Of a stretch of 64,000 nucleotides of DNA, positions 19,541 to 29,296 are shown in pieces. The notes under the pieces are model-generated. The model ran no database searches. It was not told the origin of the DNA and worked only from the letters and a program-made list of their open reading frames with translations. Each line of letters starts with the position of its first letter. The first letter of the stretch is position 1. The stretch is taken from positions 1 to 64,000 of the forward strand of contig JAUSJA010000027.1 of NCBI GenBank assembly GCA_030647905.1, given 5' to 3'. This DNA comes from Gemmatimonadaceae bacterium. GTDB lineage: Bacteria; Gemmatimonadota; Gemmatimonadetes; Gemmatimonadales; Gemmatimonadaceae. A program made the position numbers and the translations under genes.

Positions 19541-20971
19541 ATGGAACGTCTCAACCACGCTGGCACGATTGCCGGGCGTGCAATGCCCATGCGGTTGATC
19601 ACTGCAACGCTATTCGCTCTCGTCGCTCCGGGAATCCTCTCCGGCCAGTCGGGGGTGAGCGGTCCCGCGACGCGTGACTCCGTGAAGACTGAGAGCACAG
19701 ATTCGGCGACTCGTCTACGGCTCGGAGCCGTCTATGATGAGCTGCGGAAAGCGAACCCGCGCATTCAGGCAGCTGAAGCTCTCGCCCGGGCTGCTCGTGC
19801 CCGCATCCCCGCAGCAGGCCTTCCTCCGGACCCGCAGGTCCAGCTCGGATGGATGAACTACGAGCTGCCGGCGCTCAAGCCCATGGAAGTCCTTGGCATG
19901 ACGCAGCTGCAGGTGATGCAGATGCTGCCAATCGGTGGAAAGCTCGGGTTGTCGAAAAACATCGCGAGATCGCGCGCGACCGCGCAGTCGGAGCGCGCGC
20001 AGGAGGTATGGCGGGAGGTGCGGGCTCAAGCAGCGATGCCTTTCTACGAGCTATACCGTGCTGATCAGTCACTCGCGGTGATGCGGGAGACGATCCGTCT
20101 CCTCGGCGACACGCGCGAAGTGGTCAGCGTGATGTACCGCGTCGGCACTGGCAACCAGGCCGACGTGCTCCGGGCGCAGGTGCAGATCGCGCGAATGACG
20201 GAAGACACCCTGCGCATGCAGGCGATGCGAAGCGGAATGGCCGCGCGACTCAATGCCATCCTCGATCGCCCGCAGCCTACGTCGATCGCCTCGCCTGCGC
20301 TGCCGGTATTCCCGAAAGACATTCCGAGCCTGGACTCGCTCGAGCAGCTTGCCTACGCCGCGAGGCCGATGCTGAAGGCAGGGGCCGCAGAACTCTCAGC
20401 CGCCGAGTCAATGGAACGGCTGGCTCGAAAGGAGCTGCTGCCCGACCTTCAACTGGGAGTGCAGTACGCGCAGAGGGGCAAGGCCGGAAGCGCTGGCGAC
20501 ATGGCCGGTGGTACCGCCGGTGGAACGGAGCGCATGGGCAGCCTGATGATCGGCGCCAGCGTTCCCGTCTTCGCGCGCAGCCGGCAACTCAGGCTGCGCG
20601 ATGAGGCCGCGGCAATGCGCCAGATGGCCGCCGCGGACCTTGCAACGATGCGAGCTGACACTCGTGGCGCCCTGGGAGAGCGGTACGCTGACGTCGTTCG
20701 CGCCCGCCGGCTGGCAGACCTCTACCGCAACACAATCATTCCTCAGGCCAAGGCCGCCGTGTCGTCTGCACTTGCCGCCTATCGCGTAGGCAAGGTGGAC
20801 TTCATGACGCTGCTGGACAATCAGATGACTGTGAACAGATACCGCCAGGACCTGTCGGCACTGGAAGCCGAAGAGGGCCGCGCCTGGGCGGAGCTGGAAA
20901 TGCTGACCGGCACCGAACTGATCGAGACCAGCGCGACCTCTGCCGCACCCCTCTCCGGATATGGAAAATGA
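19541..20971 (+). CDS. TolC-family outer-membrane factor (CusC-like)
   Basis: The outer-membrane channel of the tripartite pump, 476 residues. After a signal region (an internal start MPMRLITATLFALVAPG at 19583 is also possible) come the two OEP repeats of long amphipathic helices: LGAVYDELRKANPRIQAAEA, LPPDPQVQLGWMNYELP, QMLPIGGKLGLSKNIARSRA and the mirror set in the second half. The ATG of the adaptor gene overlaps its stop (ATGA), placing it first in a C-B-A operon. Confidence 0.9.
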   Translation: MERLNHAGTIAGRAMPMRLITATLFALVAPGILSGQSGVSGPATRDSVKTESTDSATRLRLGAVYDELRKANPRIQAAEALARAARARIPAAGLPPDPQVQLGWMNYELPALKPMEVLGMTQLQVMQMLPIGGKLGLSKNIARSRATAQSERAQEVWREVRAQAAMPFYELYRADQSLAVMRETIRLLGDTREVVSVMYRVGTGNQADVLRAQVQIARMTEDTLRMQAMRSGMAARLNAILDRPQPTSIASPALPVFPKDIPSLDSLEQLAYAARPMLKAGAAELSAAESMERLARKELLPDLQLGVQYAQRGKAGSAGDMAGGTAGGTERMGSLMIGASVPVFARSRQLRLRDEAAAMRQMAAADLATMRADTRGALGERYADVVRARRLADLYRNTIIPQAKAAVSSALAAYRVGKVDFMTLLDNQMTVNRYRQDLSALEAEEGRAWAELEMLTGTELIETSATSAAPLSGYGK

Positions 20972-22233
20972 GCGACACACAATCGAATCCGTTCGGGCCG
21001 TCACGCTCGAAGTCGAATCGCATGATCGCCGTAGCAGGCGCTGGCACCCTGTTGGTCGCGGTAGCCATTGCGTGGCTCGCCACGAGAAAGCCGGAGGCGG
21101 CTGCTCCGGCCGCTCACGACCACTCGGCGCAGTCCGCGGCGAGCGAGGCAATGCCTGTCACGCTTTCGGCTGAGCAGTCGCAACGCATTGGCGTCACTTA
21201 CGCGGTGGCGACTCTCGCACCCGTCAAGCGGGAGATTCGGACCGTCGGGCAAGTGACGTTCGACGAGACCCGGGTCAAGACGATATCGCCCAAGATTGAG
21301 GGCTGGATCGAGCGCCTCCTCGTCAACTACACGGGGCAGCTCGTCACCGCGGGCCAGCCGCTGCTGACCATTTATTCCCCAATGCTCGTGACTGCGCAGG
21401 AAGAGCTTCTTCTCGCAAAGCGTCTTCGGGGCGACGTGCGCGAAGGAACGGGTGACGCGCGAAAGAGTGCAGACGAGCTCATCGAATCGGCAAGGCGCCG
21501 CCTCAGCTACTGGGACATTACGCAGAGTGAGATCTCCGCGATCGAGCGCACGGGACAGGTTCGAAAAACGCTCACACTTCGTTCGCCGTACAATGGCTAC
21601 GTCCTGGAAAAGAACGTTCTGGAAGGTCAGCGCGTGATGATGGGTGACGCGCTATACAAGCTCGCCGACTTGAGCGTAGTGTGGATCGAGGGAGAAGTGT
21701 TTGAGAAGGACCTCCCGGCCGTGCGTCTCGGCCAGCAGGTCACCGCCGAATTCGAGGGGCTCGCCGGGCAGAGAATGGCCGGCCGGATCACCTACGTCTA
21801 TCCGACAGTCAACCCGGAGACGCGCACCGCGAAGGTCAGGGTGGTGCTTCCAAACCCGGGGATGCGCCTCAAGCCGGGGATGTATGCGACGCTGCGCATG
21901 GACGCTTCGGCCTCGGTCGCAACGCTTGGCGTACCGCGCTCAGCGGTTCTGCAGACTGGCGAGCGCAGCCTGGTGTTCGTGAAGGCGCCCAATGGACAGC
22001 TGCAGCCGCGCGAAGTGAAAGTGGGGGCGGCGAGCGAGGATCGTATCGAGATCCTGTCCGGGCTCAGGGCGGGCGAGACAGTGGTCGCATCGGGGACGTT
22101 CCTCGTGGATGCCGAATCGAATCTCGGATCGCTTCTCGGCGGGATGGGCAACATGCCGGGGATGGATATCGGGCCACTGCCGGACAAGAAGGAAGCCGCT
22201 GCTTCTTCGCCCCCTGCCGTACGGAAGGAGTAG
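20968..22233 (+). CDS. RND periplasmic adaptor (membrane fusion protein, CusB-like)
   Basis: 421 residues. One N-terminal membrane anchor (MIAVAGAGTLLVAVAIAWLA), then HlyD/CusB-type barrel-sandwich and beta-barrel domains (RTVGQVTFDETRVKTISPKI, GWIERLLVNYTGQLV, LRSPYNGYVLEKNVLEGQRV). The N-terminal metal-binding CPMHP domain of many CusB relatives is absent. The tail (MGNMPGMDIGPLPDKK) is Met-rich, which fits Cu/Ag. Overlaps the TolC-like gene by four bases. Confidence 0.9.
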   Translation: MSDTQSNPFGPSRSKSNRMIAVAGAGTLLVAVAIAWLATRKPEAAAPAAHDHSAQSAASEAMPVTLSAEQSQRIGVTYAVATLAPVKREIRTVGQVTFDETRVKTISPKIEGWIERLLVNYTGQLVTAGQPLLTIYSPMLVTAQEELLLAKRLRGDVREGTGDARKSADELIESARRRLSYWDITQSEISAIERTGQVRKTLTLRSPYNGYVLEKNVLEGQRVMMGDALYKLADLSVVWIEGEVFEKDLPAVRLGQQVTAEFEGLAGQRMAGRITYVYPTVNPETRTAKVRVVLPNPGMRLKPGMYATLRMDASASVATLGVPRSAVLQTGERSLVFVKAPNGQLQPREVKVGAASEDRIEILSGLRAGETVVASGTFLVDAESNLGSLLGGMGNMPGMDIGPLPDKKEAAASSPPAVRKE

Positions 22234-22237
22234 GACG

Positions 22238-25200
22238 ATGCTCAAGCGAATCATCGAGTGGTCGGTCGCCAACAGGCTGATAGTAATTCTCTTTACCGTT
22301 GCGGCTGTCGCCGGTGGCGTGTGGGCCCTGAAGAACACGCCACTCGAAGCACTGCCCGACCTGTCCGATGTGCAGGTGATCGTTCAGGCTGACTACAGCG
22401 AGCAGGCTCCGCGCATCGTCGAGGATCAGGTGACGTACCCAATCGCCGCGGAGATGCTGAAAGTGCCTGGTGCGCGGACGGTTCGAGGTTACTCCTTCTT
22501 CGGCGTCTCCTTCGTGTATGTGATCTTCGAGGATGGAACCGACCTTTACTGGGCAAGGAGCCGCGTGCTCGAGTATCTGAGCGGAATCAAAGGGCGACTT
22601 CCGTCCACTGTGACCCCCACGCTGGGCCCCGACGCTACAGGCCTGGGCTGGATTTACCAGTATGCGCTCGAGGATACCACCGGAAAAACGAGTCTCGCCG
22701 GGCTGCGAAGTCTGCAGGACTGGTATCTCCGATACGCGCTCACCTCGGTTCCCGGAGTTTCAGAGGTCGCTTCCGTCGGTGGTTTCGAGAAGCAGTACCA
22801 GATAGACGTCGACCCCGCACGCCTGCTGGCTTATCGAATTCCGATTACCCAGGTGATGAGCGCAATTCAGAACGCCAACAGCGATGTCGGCGCCATGGTG
22901 ATGGAGCTGTCGGAACGAGAGTACATGGTTCGCGGTCTTGGCTACCTCAAGTCGCTCAGCGATATCGAGAACGTCGTCGTCGGCTCGACTCCGTCGGGCA
23001 CTCCGATAAGGGTTGCGGAGCTGGGGCGGGTGACCGTCGGCCCCGCCGTCCGGCGCGGCATAGCCGAGCTCGACGGAAGGGGCGATGCGGTCGGCGGTAT
23101 CGTCGTGATGCGCTTCGGTGAAAATGCGTTGACGACAATCGCGAACGTCAAGAAAAAGCTGGTGGAGATAGAGCGCGGCCTGCCGCCGGGTGTGGTGTTG
23201 CGAACCGTCTACGACCGCAGCGATCTGATCGAGCGGGCAATAGCCACTCTGCGCGACAAGCTGGTGGAGGAAACCATCATCGTTGCACTGGTGTGCTTCG
23301 TCTTTCTTTTCCATGCGCGGTCGGCGCTGGTCGCGATTCTCACGCTTCCCGTAGGCATCCTCATCGCTTTCATCGCGATGCGTTTCGTCGACGTGGGCGC
23401 AGACATCATGTCGCTCGGCGGAATCGCGATCGCCATCGGGGCGATGATAGACGCCGCGATAGTGATGATCGAGAACATGCACAAGCACCTCGAGCGAATG
23501 GCGACCGCGCATGGCCAGGCAGGAAATTTCCTGGACACGGGCGCGCTGACGGCGGAGCAGCGGCGTCTCGCTGTCATGGAATCCGCGAGAGAGGTCGGCC
23601 CCGCCCTCTTTTTCTCGCTACTCATCATCACCGTTTCATTCCTGCCTGTCTTCTCACTGGAAGGCCAGGAGGGCCGGCTGTTCTCGCCTCTCGCCTTCAC
23701 GAAGACGTTCGCGATGGCCGCGGCCGCACTACTGTCGGTGACGCTGGTGCCCGTGACCATGGGATTGTTCGTTCGCGGACGTATCTACCGCGAGCGCGCA
23801 AATCCGGTCAACCGCTGGCTGATTCGCATGTACCAGCCGCTCATCCGGGTCGTGCTTCGCCATCGCTGGCCCGTAATCATCGGTGCGGCAGCCACTCTCG
23901 TGCTCACGTGGATCCCATGGAAAGCGATCGGCAGCGAGTTCATGCCGCGTCTCGATGAAGGCACGATGCTCTTCATGCCCACCACTCTGCCGGGAGTGAG
24001 CGTGGCACGTGCCCGTGAGATCCTCCGGATCCAGGACTCCATCATCAAGCGATTCCCCGAGGTCGAGCACGTGTGGGGCAAAGCCGGCCGCGCCACAACG
24101 GCTACCGACCCGGCGGGCCTCGACATGTTCGAAACGACCATCACGCTCAAGCCCGAGGACCAATGGCGGAAGGGCGTGACCTACGATCGCCTCGTCGCCG
24201 AGATGGATTCCGCAACGCGGATGGCCGGTGTCACGAATGCGTGGACGATGCCAATCAAGGGGCGCATCGACATGCTCGCGACCGGGATTCGCACGCCCGT
24301 GGGCATCAAGATATTCGGCTCTGATCTCGCCGAGCTCGAGCGAATCGGCAAGCAGGTTGAACAGGCGGTTCAGTCTGTTCCGGGAACGCGCAGCGCCTTC
24401 GCCGAGCGCGCCGTGTCCGGCTACTATCTCGATATAGAAATAGACCGTGCGGCCGCTGCCCGGCATTCGGTAAATGTCGGCGATGTGCAGGCAGTGATAG
24501 CGACCGCAATCGGTGGAATGGCGGTGACGCAGACCGTGGAAGGGCGCGAGCGCTACGGCGTGCGCCTTCGTTATCCGCAGGAGCTGCGCAACACGCCTGA
24601 ACGGCTCGCTTCCGTACTGGTTCCGATCAGCCACAGCCTGCAGGGATCGTCGGCGTCTGGTGGAATGGGTTCGCCCGGCGGTGGACCGTCGGGCGGCGCC
24701 GCGCAGATCCCGCTCGGCCAGATCGCGACGATACGCCGCGTTGCGGGTCCGATGGTCGTGCGCACTGAGGACGCTCTGCCCACTGCGTGGGTGTACGTGG
24801 ATGTCGCAGGCCGGGACATCGGCAGTTACGTCGCGGAAGCACAGCGTGTCGTCGCATCCCGGGTGACGCTTCCACCGGGCTATACGCTGACCTGGAGCGG
24901 CCAGTACGAATACATGGAGCGCGCAAAGAAGAAGATGATGCTGGTCGTGCCCGCCACGCTCGCGATCATCGTACTGCTGCTTTACTTCAATTTTCGAAGT
25001 GTGCCCGAGACTGCCATTGTGATGCTGTCACTGCCGTTCTCTATAGTCGGCGGCATGTGGTTCATCTGGGCGCTCGGTTACGACTGGTCGGTGGCTGTGG
25101 CGATCGGGTTCATCGCGCTGGCTGGTGTTGCGGCGGAGACGGGGGTCGTGATGCTGATATATCTCGACCAGGCGTGGGAGGCGGCGGTTGCCGCAGCCCG

Positions 25201-25528
25201 GGACGAGGGCCGCCGGCCTTCGCTCCGCAACCTCTACGACGCCGTGATGGAGGGAGCCGTGGGACGCGTGCGCCCGAAATTGATGACCGTGACCGCGATC
25301 ATGGGAGGGTTGCTTCCCATTCTCTGGGGTAGCGGGACCGGTGCGAGCGTGATGAAGCGCATCGCCGCGCCGATGATCGGCGGGATGGTCTCCAGCACTG
25401 TACTGACGCTGCTCGTCATTCCGGCGGTGTACACGCTCTGGAAAGAGCGAGAGCTCGCGGCTGCTTCGCCAACGCCTGCGCCTGAAGGCCCGGCAACCCC
25501 TGATGAAAAGGAAGGCCAGGAGCGGTGA
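22238..25528 (+). CDS. cusA: Heavy-metal RND efflux pump (CusA/CzcA family)
   Basis: The inner-membrane proton-driven pump, 1096 residues with the usual twelve-helix, two-loop plan. TM4 carries [20 protein letters not shown], the HME-RND signature with the proton-relay Asp; AIDAAI/V in this form is closer to CusA (Cu, Ag) than to CzcA. Opening [16 protein letters not shown] is standard. A clear AAGGAG (22225-22230) precedes ATG 22238. A Gly/Ser-rich insert ([18 protein letters not shown]) interrupts the second periplasmic half. The acetate kinase gene starts just after it, with no gap for a separate promoter. Confidence 0.92.
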   Translation: MLKRIIEWSVANRLIVILFTVAAVAGGVWALKNTPLEALPDLSDVQVIVQADYSEQAPRIVEDQVTYPIAAEMLKVPGARTVRGYSFFGVSFVYVIFEDGTDLYWARSRVLEYLSGIKGRLPSTVTPTLGPDATGLGWIYQYALEDTTGKTSLAGLRSLQDWYLRYALTSVPGVSEVASVGGFEKQYQIDVDPARLLAYRIPITQVMSAIQNANSDVGAMVMELSEREYMVRGLGYLKSLSDIENVVVGSTPSGTPIRVAELGRVTVGPAVRRGIAELDGRGDAVGGIVVMRFGENALTTIANVKKKLVEIERGLPPGVVLRTVYDRSDLIERAIATLRDKLVEETIIVALVCFVFLFHARSALVAILTLPVGILIAFIAMRFVDVGADIMSLGGIAIAIGAMIDAAIVMIENMHKHLERMATAHGQAGNFLDTGALTAEQRRLAVMESAREVGPALFFSLLIITVSFLPVFSLEGQEGRLFSPLAFTKTFAMAAAALLSVTLVPVTMGLFVRGRIYRERANPVNRWLIRMYQPLIRVVLRHRWPVIIGAAATLVLTWIPWKAIGSEFMPRLDEGTMLFMPTTLPGVSVARAREILRIQDSIIKRFPEVEHVWGKAGRATTATDPAGLDMFETTITLKPEDQWRKGVTYDRLVAEMDSATRMAGVTNAWTMPIKGRIDMLATGIRTPVGIKIFGSDLAELERIGKQVEQAVQSVPGTRSAFAERAVSGYYLDIEIDRAAAARHSVNVGDVQAVIATAIGGMAVTQTVEGRERYGVRLRYPQELRNTPERLASVLVPISHSLQGSSASGGMGSPGGGPSGGAAQIPLGQIATIRRVAGPMVVRTEDALPTAWVYVDVAGRDIGSYVAEAQRVVASRVTLPPGYTLTWSGQYEYMERAKKKMMLVVPATLAIIVLLLYFNFRSVPETAIVMLSLPFSIVGGMWFIWALGYDWSVAVAIGFIALAGVAAETGVVMLIYLDQAWEAAVAAARDEGRRPSLRNLYDAVMEGAVGRVRPKLMTVTAIMGGLLPILWGSGTGASVMKRIAAPMIGGMVSSTVLTLLVIPAVYTLWKERELAAASPTPAPEGPATPDEKEGQER

Positions 25529-25535
25529 CCTCCCC

Positions 25536-26774
25536 GTGAAAATCCTTGTTCTCAACGCCGGCTCTTCGACTCTAAAGTTTCAGCTCATCGAGACGGATGA
25601 AGCTACCATCGCGAACAACGCGGAGCACAAGCTCGCGCGCGGTCAGATCGAGCGAATCGGAGGCGAAGCAGTCATAACGCTGGAAGCAGGCGGGCACAGC
25701 AGCAAGAGCGCAGCACCGCTTCGAGACCATGCGGCAGCCGTCGAGCACGTCGTCTCCTGGCTCCGTAGCGACAGCTTTCCGGACACAAAGAGCCCGGCCG
25801 TAGTAGACGCCGTCGGACATCGGGTCGTCCACGGTGGGGAGCGGTTCGCGCAATCCACGCGCATCGACGACCAGGTGCTCGTCGAGCTTCAGGACCTCAT
25901 CGATCTCGCCCCCCTCCACAATCCAGCTAACATCACGGGGATAACGGCCGCTCGCGCGGTGTTCGGACGCAGCATTCCGAACGTCGCGGTTTTTGACACG
26001 GCGTTCCACCACACGCTGCCCGAGACGGCTTATATCTACGCGATACCCTACCAGCTCTACCGGCGGTACCGCGTCCGCCGGTACGGCTTTCACGGTACTT
26101 CGCACAGGTATGTATCCTACCGTTACCGGCAGCTCACCAACCGCACGCGGGAGGGGACGCGAATCATTACCCTCCACCTTGGCAACGGCGCCTCCGCCTG
26201 CGCCATCGCGAAAGGACAATCCGTCGACACCTCGATGGGTTTCACTCCCCTCGAGGGACTCGTCATGGGAACGCGCTCGGGCGATCTCGATCCGGCTATC
26301 GTCGACTTCATCGCCTCGAAGGAAGGCCTCTCGTTGCGCGACGTGGACTCGCTCCTCAACAAGCAGTCGGGTCTTCTCGGAGTTTCCGGCCTCACGGGTG
26401 ACATGCGGGAGCTGCTCGCCGAGGAGGCCGAGCACAATGACAGGCGGGCCAGGCTCGCAATTGATCTGTTCTGCTATCGTGCGAAGAAATACATCGGCGC
26501 CTACGTCGCCGCACTGAATGGCGCCGATGCCATCGTGTTCACCGGCGGCATCGGTGAAAATTCTCCCGCGATACGAGCGCGCATCTGCAAGGATCTGGGG
26601 TGGCTCGGCATCGAGGTAGACGACGGGCTCAACGCCGGAATCGCCGACGGCACCGAGGGTCGCATTGATCGGACCGGCTCGCGCGTCGAGCTGTGGGTGA
26701 TTCCGACCGACGAGGAGCTGCTCATAGCGCGCGACACGTGGAGAGTCGTTTCCGGAGTTCCGGCTCCCTTCTGA
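25536..26774 (+). CDS. ackA: Acetate kinase (first copy)
   Basis: Converts acetyl-phosphate and ADP to acetate and ATP. 412 residues with the ASKHA motifs [11 protein letters not shown] (4-14), [50 protein letters not shown] and [12 protein letters not shown] at 25536 gives the standard N-terminus; an in-frame ATG at 25503 lies inside the end of the pump gene. No phosphotransacetylase is nearby. A second, diverged copy sits at 41332 beside phosphoketolase; the two have different N-terminal motifs (NAGSST versus NGGSSS). Confidence 0.95.
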   Translation: MKILVLNAGSSTLKFQLIETDEATIANNAEHKLARGQIERIGGEAVITLEAGGHSSKSAAPLRDHAAAVEHVVSWLRSDSFPDTKSPAVVDAVGHRVVHGGERFAQSTRIDDQVLVELQDLIDLAPLHNPANITGITAARAVFGRSIPNVAVFDTAFHHTLPETAYIYAIPYQLYRRYRVRRYGFHGTSHRYVSYRYRQLTNRTREGTRIITLHLGNGASACAIAKGQSVDTSMGFTPLEGLVMGTRSGDLDPAIVDFIASKEGLSLRDVDSLLNKQSGLLGVSGLTGDMRELLAEEAEHNDRRARLAIDLFCYRAKKYIGAYVAALNGADAIVFTGGIGENSPAIRARICKDLGWLGIEVDDGLNAGIADGTEGRIDRTGSRVELWVIPTDEELLIARDTWRVVSGVPAPF

Positions 26775-26793
26775 CAGCCGCTTTCGGAACGAA

Positions 26794-27138
26794 TCATTCG
26801 GCTCCCCTCATCGCCCCGCGTGCCCGACCGAGATGACGAGATGTCGTGAGGACTCTTGCCAGACGGAAATACATCACTACGAGCACCGGGAACATCAGAA
26901 GTGTCGGAAGCGTCGGCCACTGAAGCACAAAGCCGGTCATTATGAGGATGAACGCGGCATACTGCGGGTGCCGAATCCGCGCGTAGGGGCCTGTGACCGC
27001 GAGATTTTCACTTCGCTGCGCCGCGTAGAGGACATTCCACGCGGCGGCGAGAAGCCAGAACCCCGAGAAAATGACGAAGATCGCGGAATTGATCGCGACG
27101 AGCGTCCAGAGCCCGTAGGCAGGCATGCTGTCTGACAT
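26794..27138 (-). pseudogene. Internally deleted isoprenylcysteine methyltransferase-like copy
   Basis: 114 residues matching the 225-residue protein at 58393-59070. It keeps the start (PAYGLWTLVAINSAIFVIFS), then jumps directly to GFWLLAAAWNVLY, losing about 80 residues in frame, keeps GPYARIRHPQYAAF and VLQWPTLPTLLMFPVL, and departs after MYFRLA into an unrelated tail, losing the C-terminal E-E...FG..W.RY part of the active region. It is a shrunken paralogue, probably inactive as a methyltransferase, although a four-helix membrane protein could still be made. It sits 3' of remnants of the same neighbours as the intact copy. Confidence 0.72.
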
Positions 27139-27143
27139 GGAGA

Positions 27144-27296
27144 TTACCAGCCCACGCGGCTCGGGCGAACGGAACCGTTCCCGGTCTGGCCCGCGCCGAG
27201 GTTCTGAGCTTCGCCATGGCTCCCAATGCCGGCTGTCGCGTCAGTGGTCTGGTGACCTCCATGCCCGCCGTGTCCTCGATCGGGCGGCGTTTTCAT
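27144..27296 (-). CDS. Short GHGGHGGH-containing ORF, remnant of a DUF2933-like protein
   Basis: 50 residues beginning MKTPPDRGHGGHGGHQ and ending SRVGW, with the stop five bases before the start of the deleted methyltransferase-like copy. The GHGGHGGH run is shared with the small membrane protein at 52815 and with the HMA-DUF2933 protein at 59082-59669, but the membrane segment that precedes it there is missing. The position relative to the methyltransferase-like gene is the same as in the intact locus, so this is best seen as the tail of a deleted copy. Confidence 0.45.
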   Translation of the reverse strand: MKTPPDRGHGGHGGHQTTDATAGIGSHGEAQNLGAGQTGNGSVRPSRVGW

Positions 27297-27400
27297 GCAT
27301 CGTCTGGTCCTCGACTATTACTGTGTGCTGACCATGGGTTCGCCCTTCACCTCCGCCCGCCGTGTGGACTGAAGCGCAAGCTTCGAGAGTGAGCTCTGAC

Positions 27401-27634
27401 TTACGCCGACGGGACCGAACGCGCGGCCACATTGCCGTCGCAAAGTCGATTGTACGTCCACCCGGCGATCGCAAAAACGACGAACGCCGTAATCGCCCAG
27501 AAGCAGAAGCCGAGCACGTAGGATGTCCAGGAAAGAGTTTGCGCCTTGCCTTGGAGGGTCAGATGCACCGCGTTGTCCGGTGTCGCCCCGGAAGGTGACG
27601 GCGCCGACCGCCTGCCCCTACCCTCACCCGGCAT
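27401..27634 (-). CDS. Small membrane protein, truncated DUF5676-like paralogue
   Basis: 77 residues with one clear membrane segment: LSWTSYVLGFCFWAITAFVV...AGWTYNRL. This aligns with VTWGSFITGVVGWGLIAGLA...AGFYNRF of the 105-residue protein at 59727-60044 (shared W-x-S, G, W, A-G-x-Y-N-R). The N-terminal half with the first helix is replaced by a Ser/Pro/Arg-rich stretch. It is the third member of a shrunken copy of the 58.4-60.0 kb module. Confidence 0.5.
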   Translation of the reverse strand: MPGEGRGRRSAPSPSGATPDNAVHLTLQGKAQTLSWTSYVLGFCFWAITAFVVFAIAGWTYNRLCDGNVAARSVPSA

Positions 27635-27837
27635 TCAGGTAGCCTTCAGGATTCAGCAGAGCCTTCACCGCGAACCATGAGCCGAAGGAGACGGGCAACA
27701 TGTCGGATGCTTCAGCTCAAGACCTGCCCATGCACCGACGCCAATTCCTGAAGTGGCCGAGAGACATTGCCGAGAATTCCATGACGCACTCCGAACGGCA
27801 CGCTTGTGCACACTCACCTCGATCCACGGAGCTTCAC

Positions 27838-28317
27838 ATGTCGCACTATCGAACCGTTCTCAACCTCGCAGTGACCGCCGCGCTTGCGATCGCCGCGCCC
27901 GTCGTCGCACAGCAGCCGGGGATGATGCAGGGGACGCAACAGCAGCACATGCAGCAGCACATGGGGCAGATGCAGGACATGATGCGTCAAATGTCCGACA
28001 TGTCCCAGCGCTCACAGCAAATGAAACAGCAGATGGGACAGATGCAGGGCGGGCAGATGAGCGGCGGACACATGGCAATGCCGCAGATGGCCGATCACAT
28101 GACAGCCATGACGACGCAGATGAAGGGGCTCATGGGGCAGATGCAGACGATGATGAAGGATCAGCAGATGATGAAGGACCGCGCGATGCAGCACGACATG
28201 GGCAACATGCACGAGCACATGGCGGCGATGTCCAAGGACATGGGCAAGATGCTCCAGACGATGGAGCAGATGCAGAAGCGGATGGGGACGAGCCCACCGC
28301 AACCAAGGAAGCCGTAA
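27838..28317 (+). CDS. Secreted methionine/glutamine/histidine-rich protein, possible Cu(I) binder
   Basis: 159 residues. A signal peptide (MSHYRTVLNLAVTAALAIAAPVVAQ) is followed by a helical mature part in which roughly a quarter of residues are Met, in repeats such as MGQMQDMMRQMSDM and MMKDQQMMKDRAMQ with interspersed HM pairs. Such Met/His composition fits a periplasmic Cu(I)/Ag(I) sponge or carrier. ATG 27838 was chosen for the signal peptide; the frame is open upstream to 27700 but codes for nothing convincing. A barrel-like protein gene follows 14 bp later. Confidence 0.72.
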   Translation: MSHYRTVLNLAVTAALAIAAPVVAQQPGMMQGTQQQHMQQHMGQMQDMMRQMSDMSQRSQQMKQQMGQMQGGQMSGGHMAMPQMADHMTAMTTQMKGLMGQMQTMMKDQQMMKDRAMQHDMGNMHEHMAAMSKDMGKMLQTMEQMQKRMGTSPPQPRKP

Positions 28318-28331
28318 GCCAGGAGACACCG

Positions 28332-29210
28332 ATGTCGAACGTCGCGTGCTGTGCGCGGCGCCTTGCGCTCGCGGTCGGGGTGTTGGCAGTTGCGGCCGTG
28401 GCGGCCCCCGCGCAGTCGCTCTCCTACCTCGGAGGGCTGCAATACGCCACCGGCGATTTCATCTTCACGCAGCGTACGTGGAGTACCTATCTCTCGAACG
28501 GACTCTCGTGGTCGGCGGGCCGATTCCGGGCGTCGGCGAGCGTGCCTCTGGTGATGCAACCGGCGGGATGGCTGCAGTACAGCGGGACCGGCATGATGGT
28601 GCCCACGGGTGGGATAGCGGGAAGCGCGGGAGGCCCAACGAGTAGTAGTTCAGGCATGGGGAACGGGATGCACGGTGGGACCATGACGCCCTCGAGCGAC
28701 ATGCCGTTCAGTAGAGTCGGCATCGGCGATCCCATTGGCCGAATTGACGTGGCGCTATCGCGGGGTGACGCCGAACATCCCGTGGTGAGTCTCGTGGGCG
28801 CGGCGAAAGCGCCGCTCGCGGACGTGAACCGTGGATTCGGCACAGGCGAATGGGATGTCGGCGCCGGACTGTCCAGCGCGGTGAAATTTGGCAGCATCTC
28901 CGTGTTCGCTGAAGCCGTGTATTGGAGACTCGGGAATCCTCCCGGCGCCTCGCTGCGCAACGCCGTGGCGTATGCGCTGTCGGTCGGGCGAGCATTCCCC
29001 CGTAGCCGCTGGTCGGTGCTCAGCACAGTGTCTGGCGCGAGCAGCCTTTGGACGGGGCTCGAGGCGCCGGTGCAGGCGGGGATGGGCGTTGGGTATCTAT
29101 TCGAATCGGGAAGCAGCGTGTTCGCGACCGCCGCAGCCGGCCTTACGCGCACGGCGCCAGCGATTTCGACAGGACTCGGTTGGCGGGTGCCGCTCGGCAA
29201 GACGCGGTAG
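28332..29210 (+). CDS. Secreted beta-rich protein, probable outer-membrane barrel
   Basis: 292 residues with a signal peptide (LALAVGVLAVAAVAAPAQS) and beta-strand periodicity throughout (FIFTQRTWSTYLSNGLSW, VGIGDPIGRIDVALSR, STGLGWRVPLG). The pattern resembles transporter-like outer-membrane proteins of about 12 strands. An internal Met/Gly/Ser loop (SSSSGMGNGMHGGTM) suggests metal contact. AGGAGA before the ATG. It appears co-transcribed with the Met-rich protein. Function unknown. Confidence 0.6.
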   Translation: MSNVACCARRLALAVGVLAVAAVAAPAQSLSYLGGLQYATGDFIFTQRTWSTYLSNGLSWSAGRFRASASVPLVMQPAGWLQYSGTGMMVPTGGIAGSAGGPTSSSSGMGNGMHGGTMTPSSDMPFSRVGIGDPIGRIDVALSRGDAEHPVVSLVGAAKAPLADVNRGFGTGEWDVGAGLSSAVKFGSISVFAEAVYWRLGNPPGASLRNAVAYALSVGRAFPRSRWSVLSTVSGASSLWTGLEAPVQAGMGVGYLFESGSSVFATAAAGLTRTAPAISTGLGWRVPLGKTR

Positions 29211-29296
29211 GTCCTGGAGCTTCGGCAGCCCCGGGCGGCTATTCCCCAAACTGATGGGTTCTGGATTGCGGACGTCAAAGAAATAATGGAGACGCC

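Noticed and set aside
19541-20971. CzcC-type channel for Zn/Co/Cd
   Set aside because: The pump's TM4 motif and the Met-rich adaptor tail favour a Cu/Ag-type set, though specificity is not proved.
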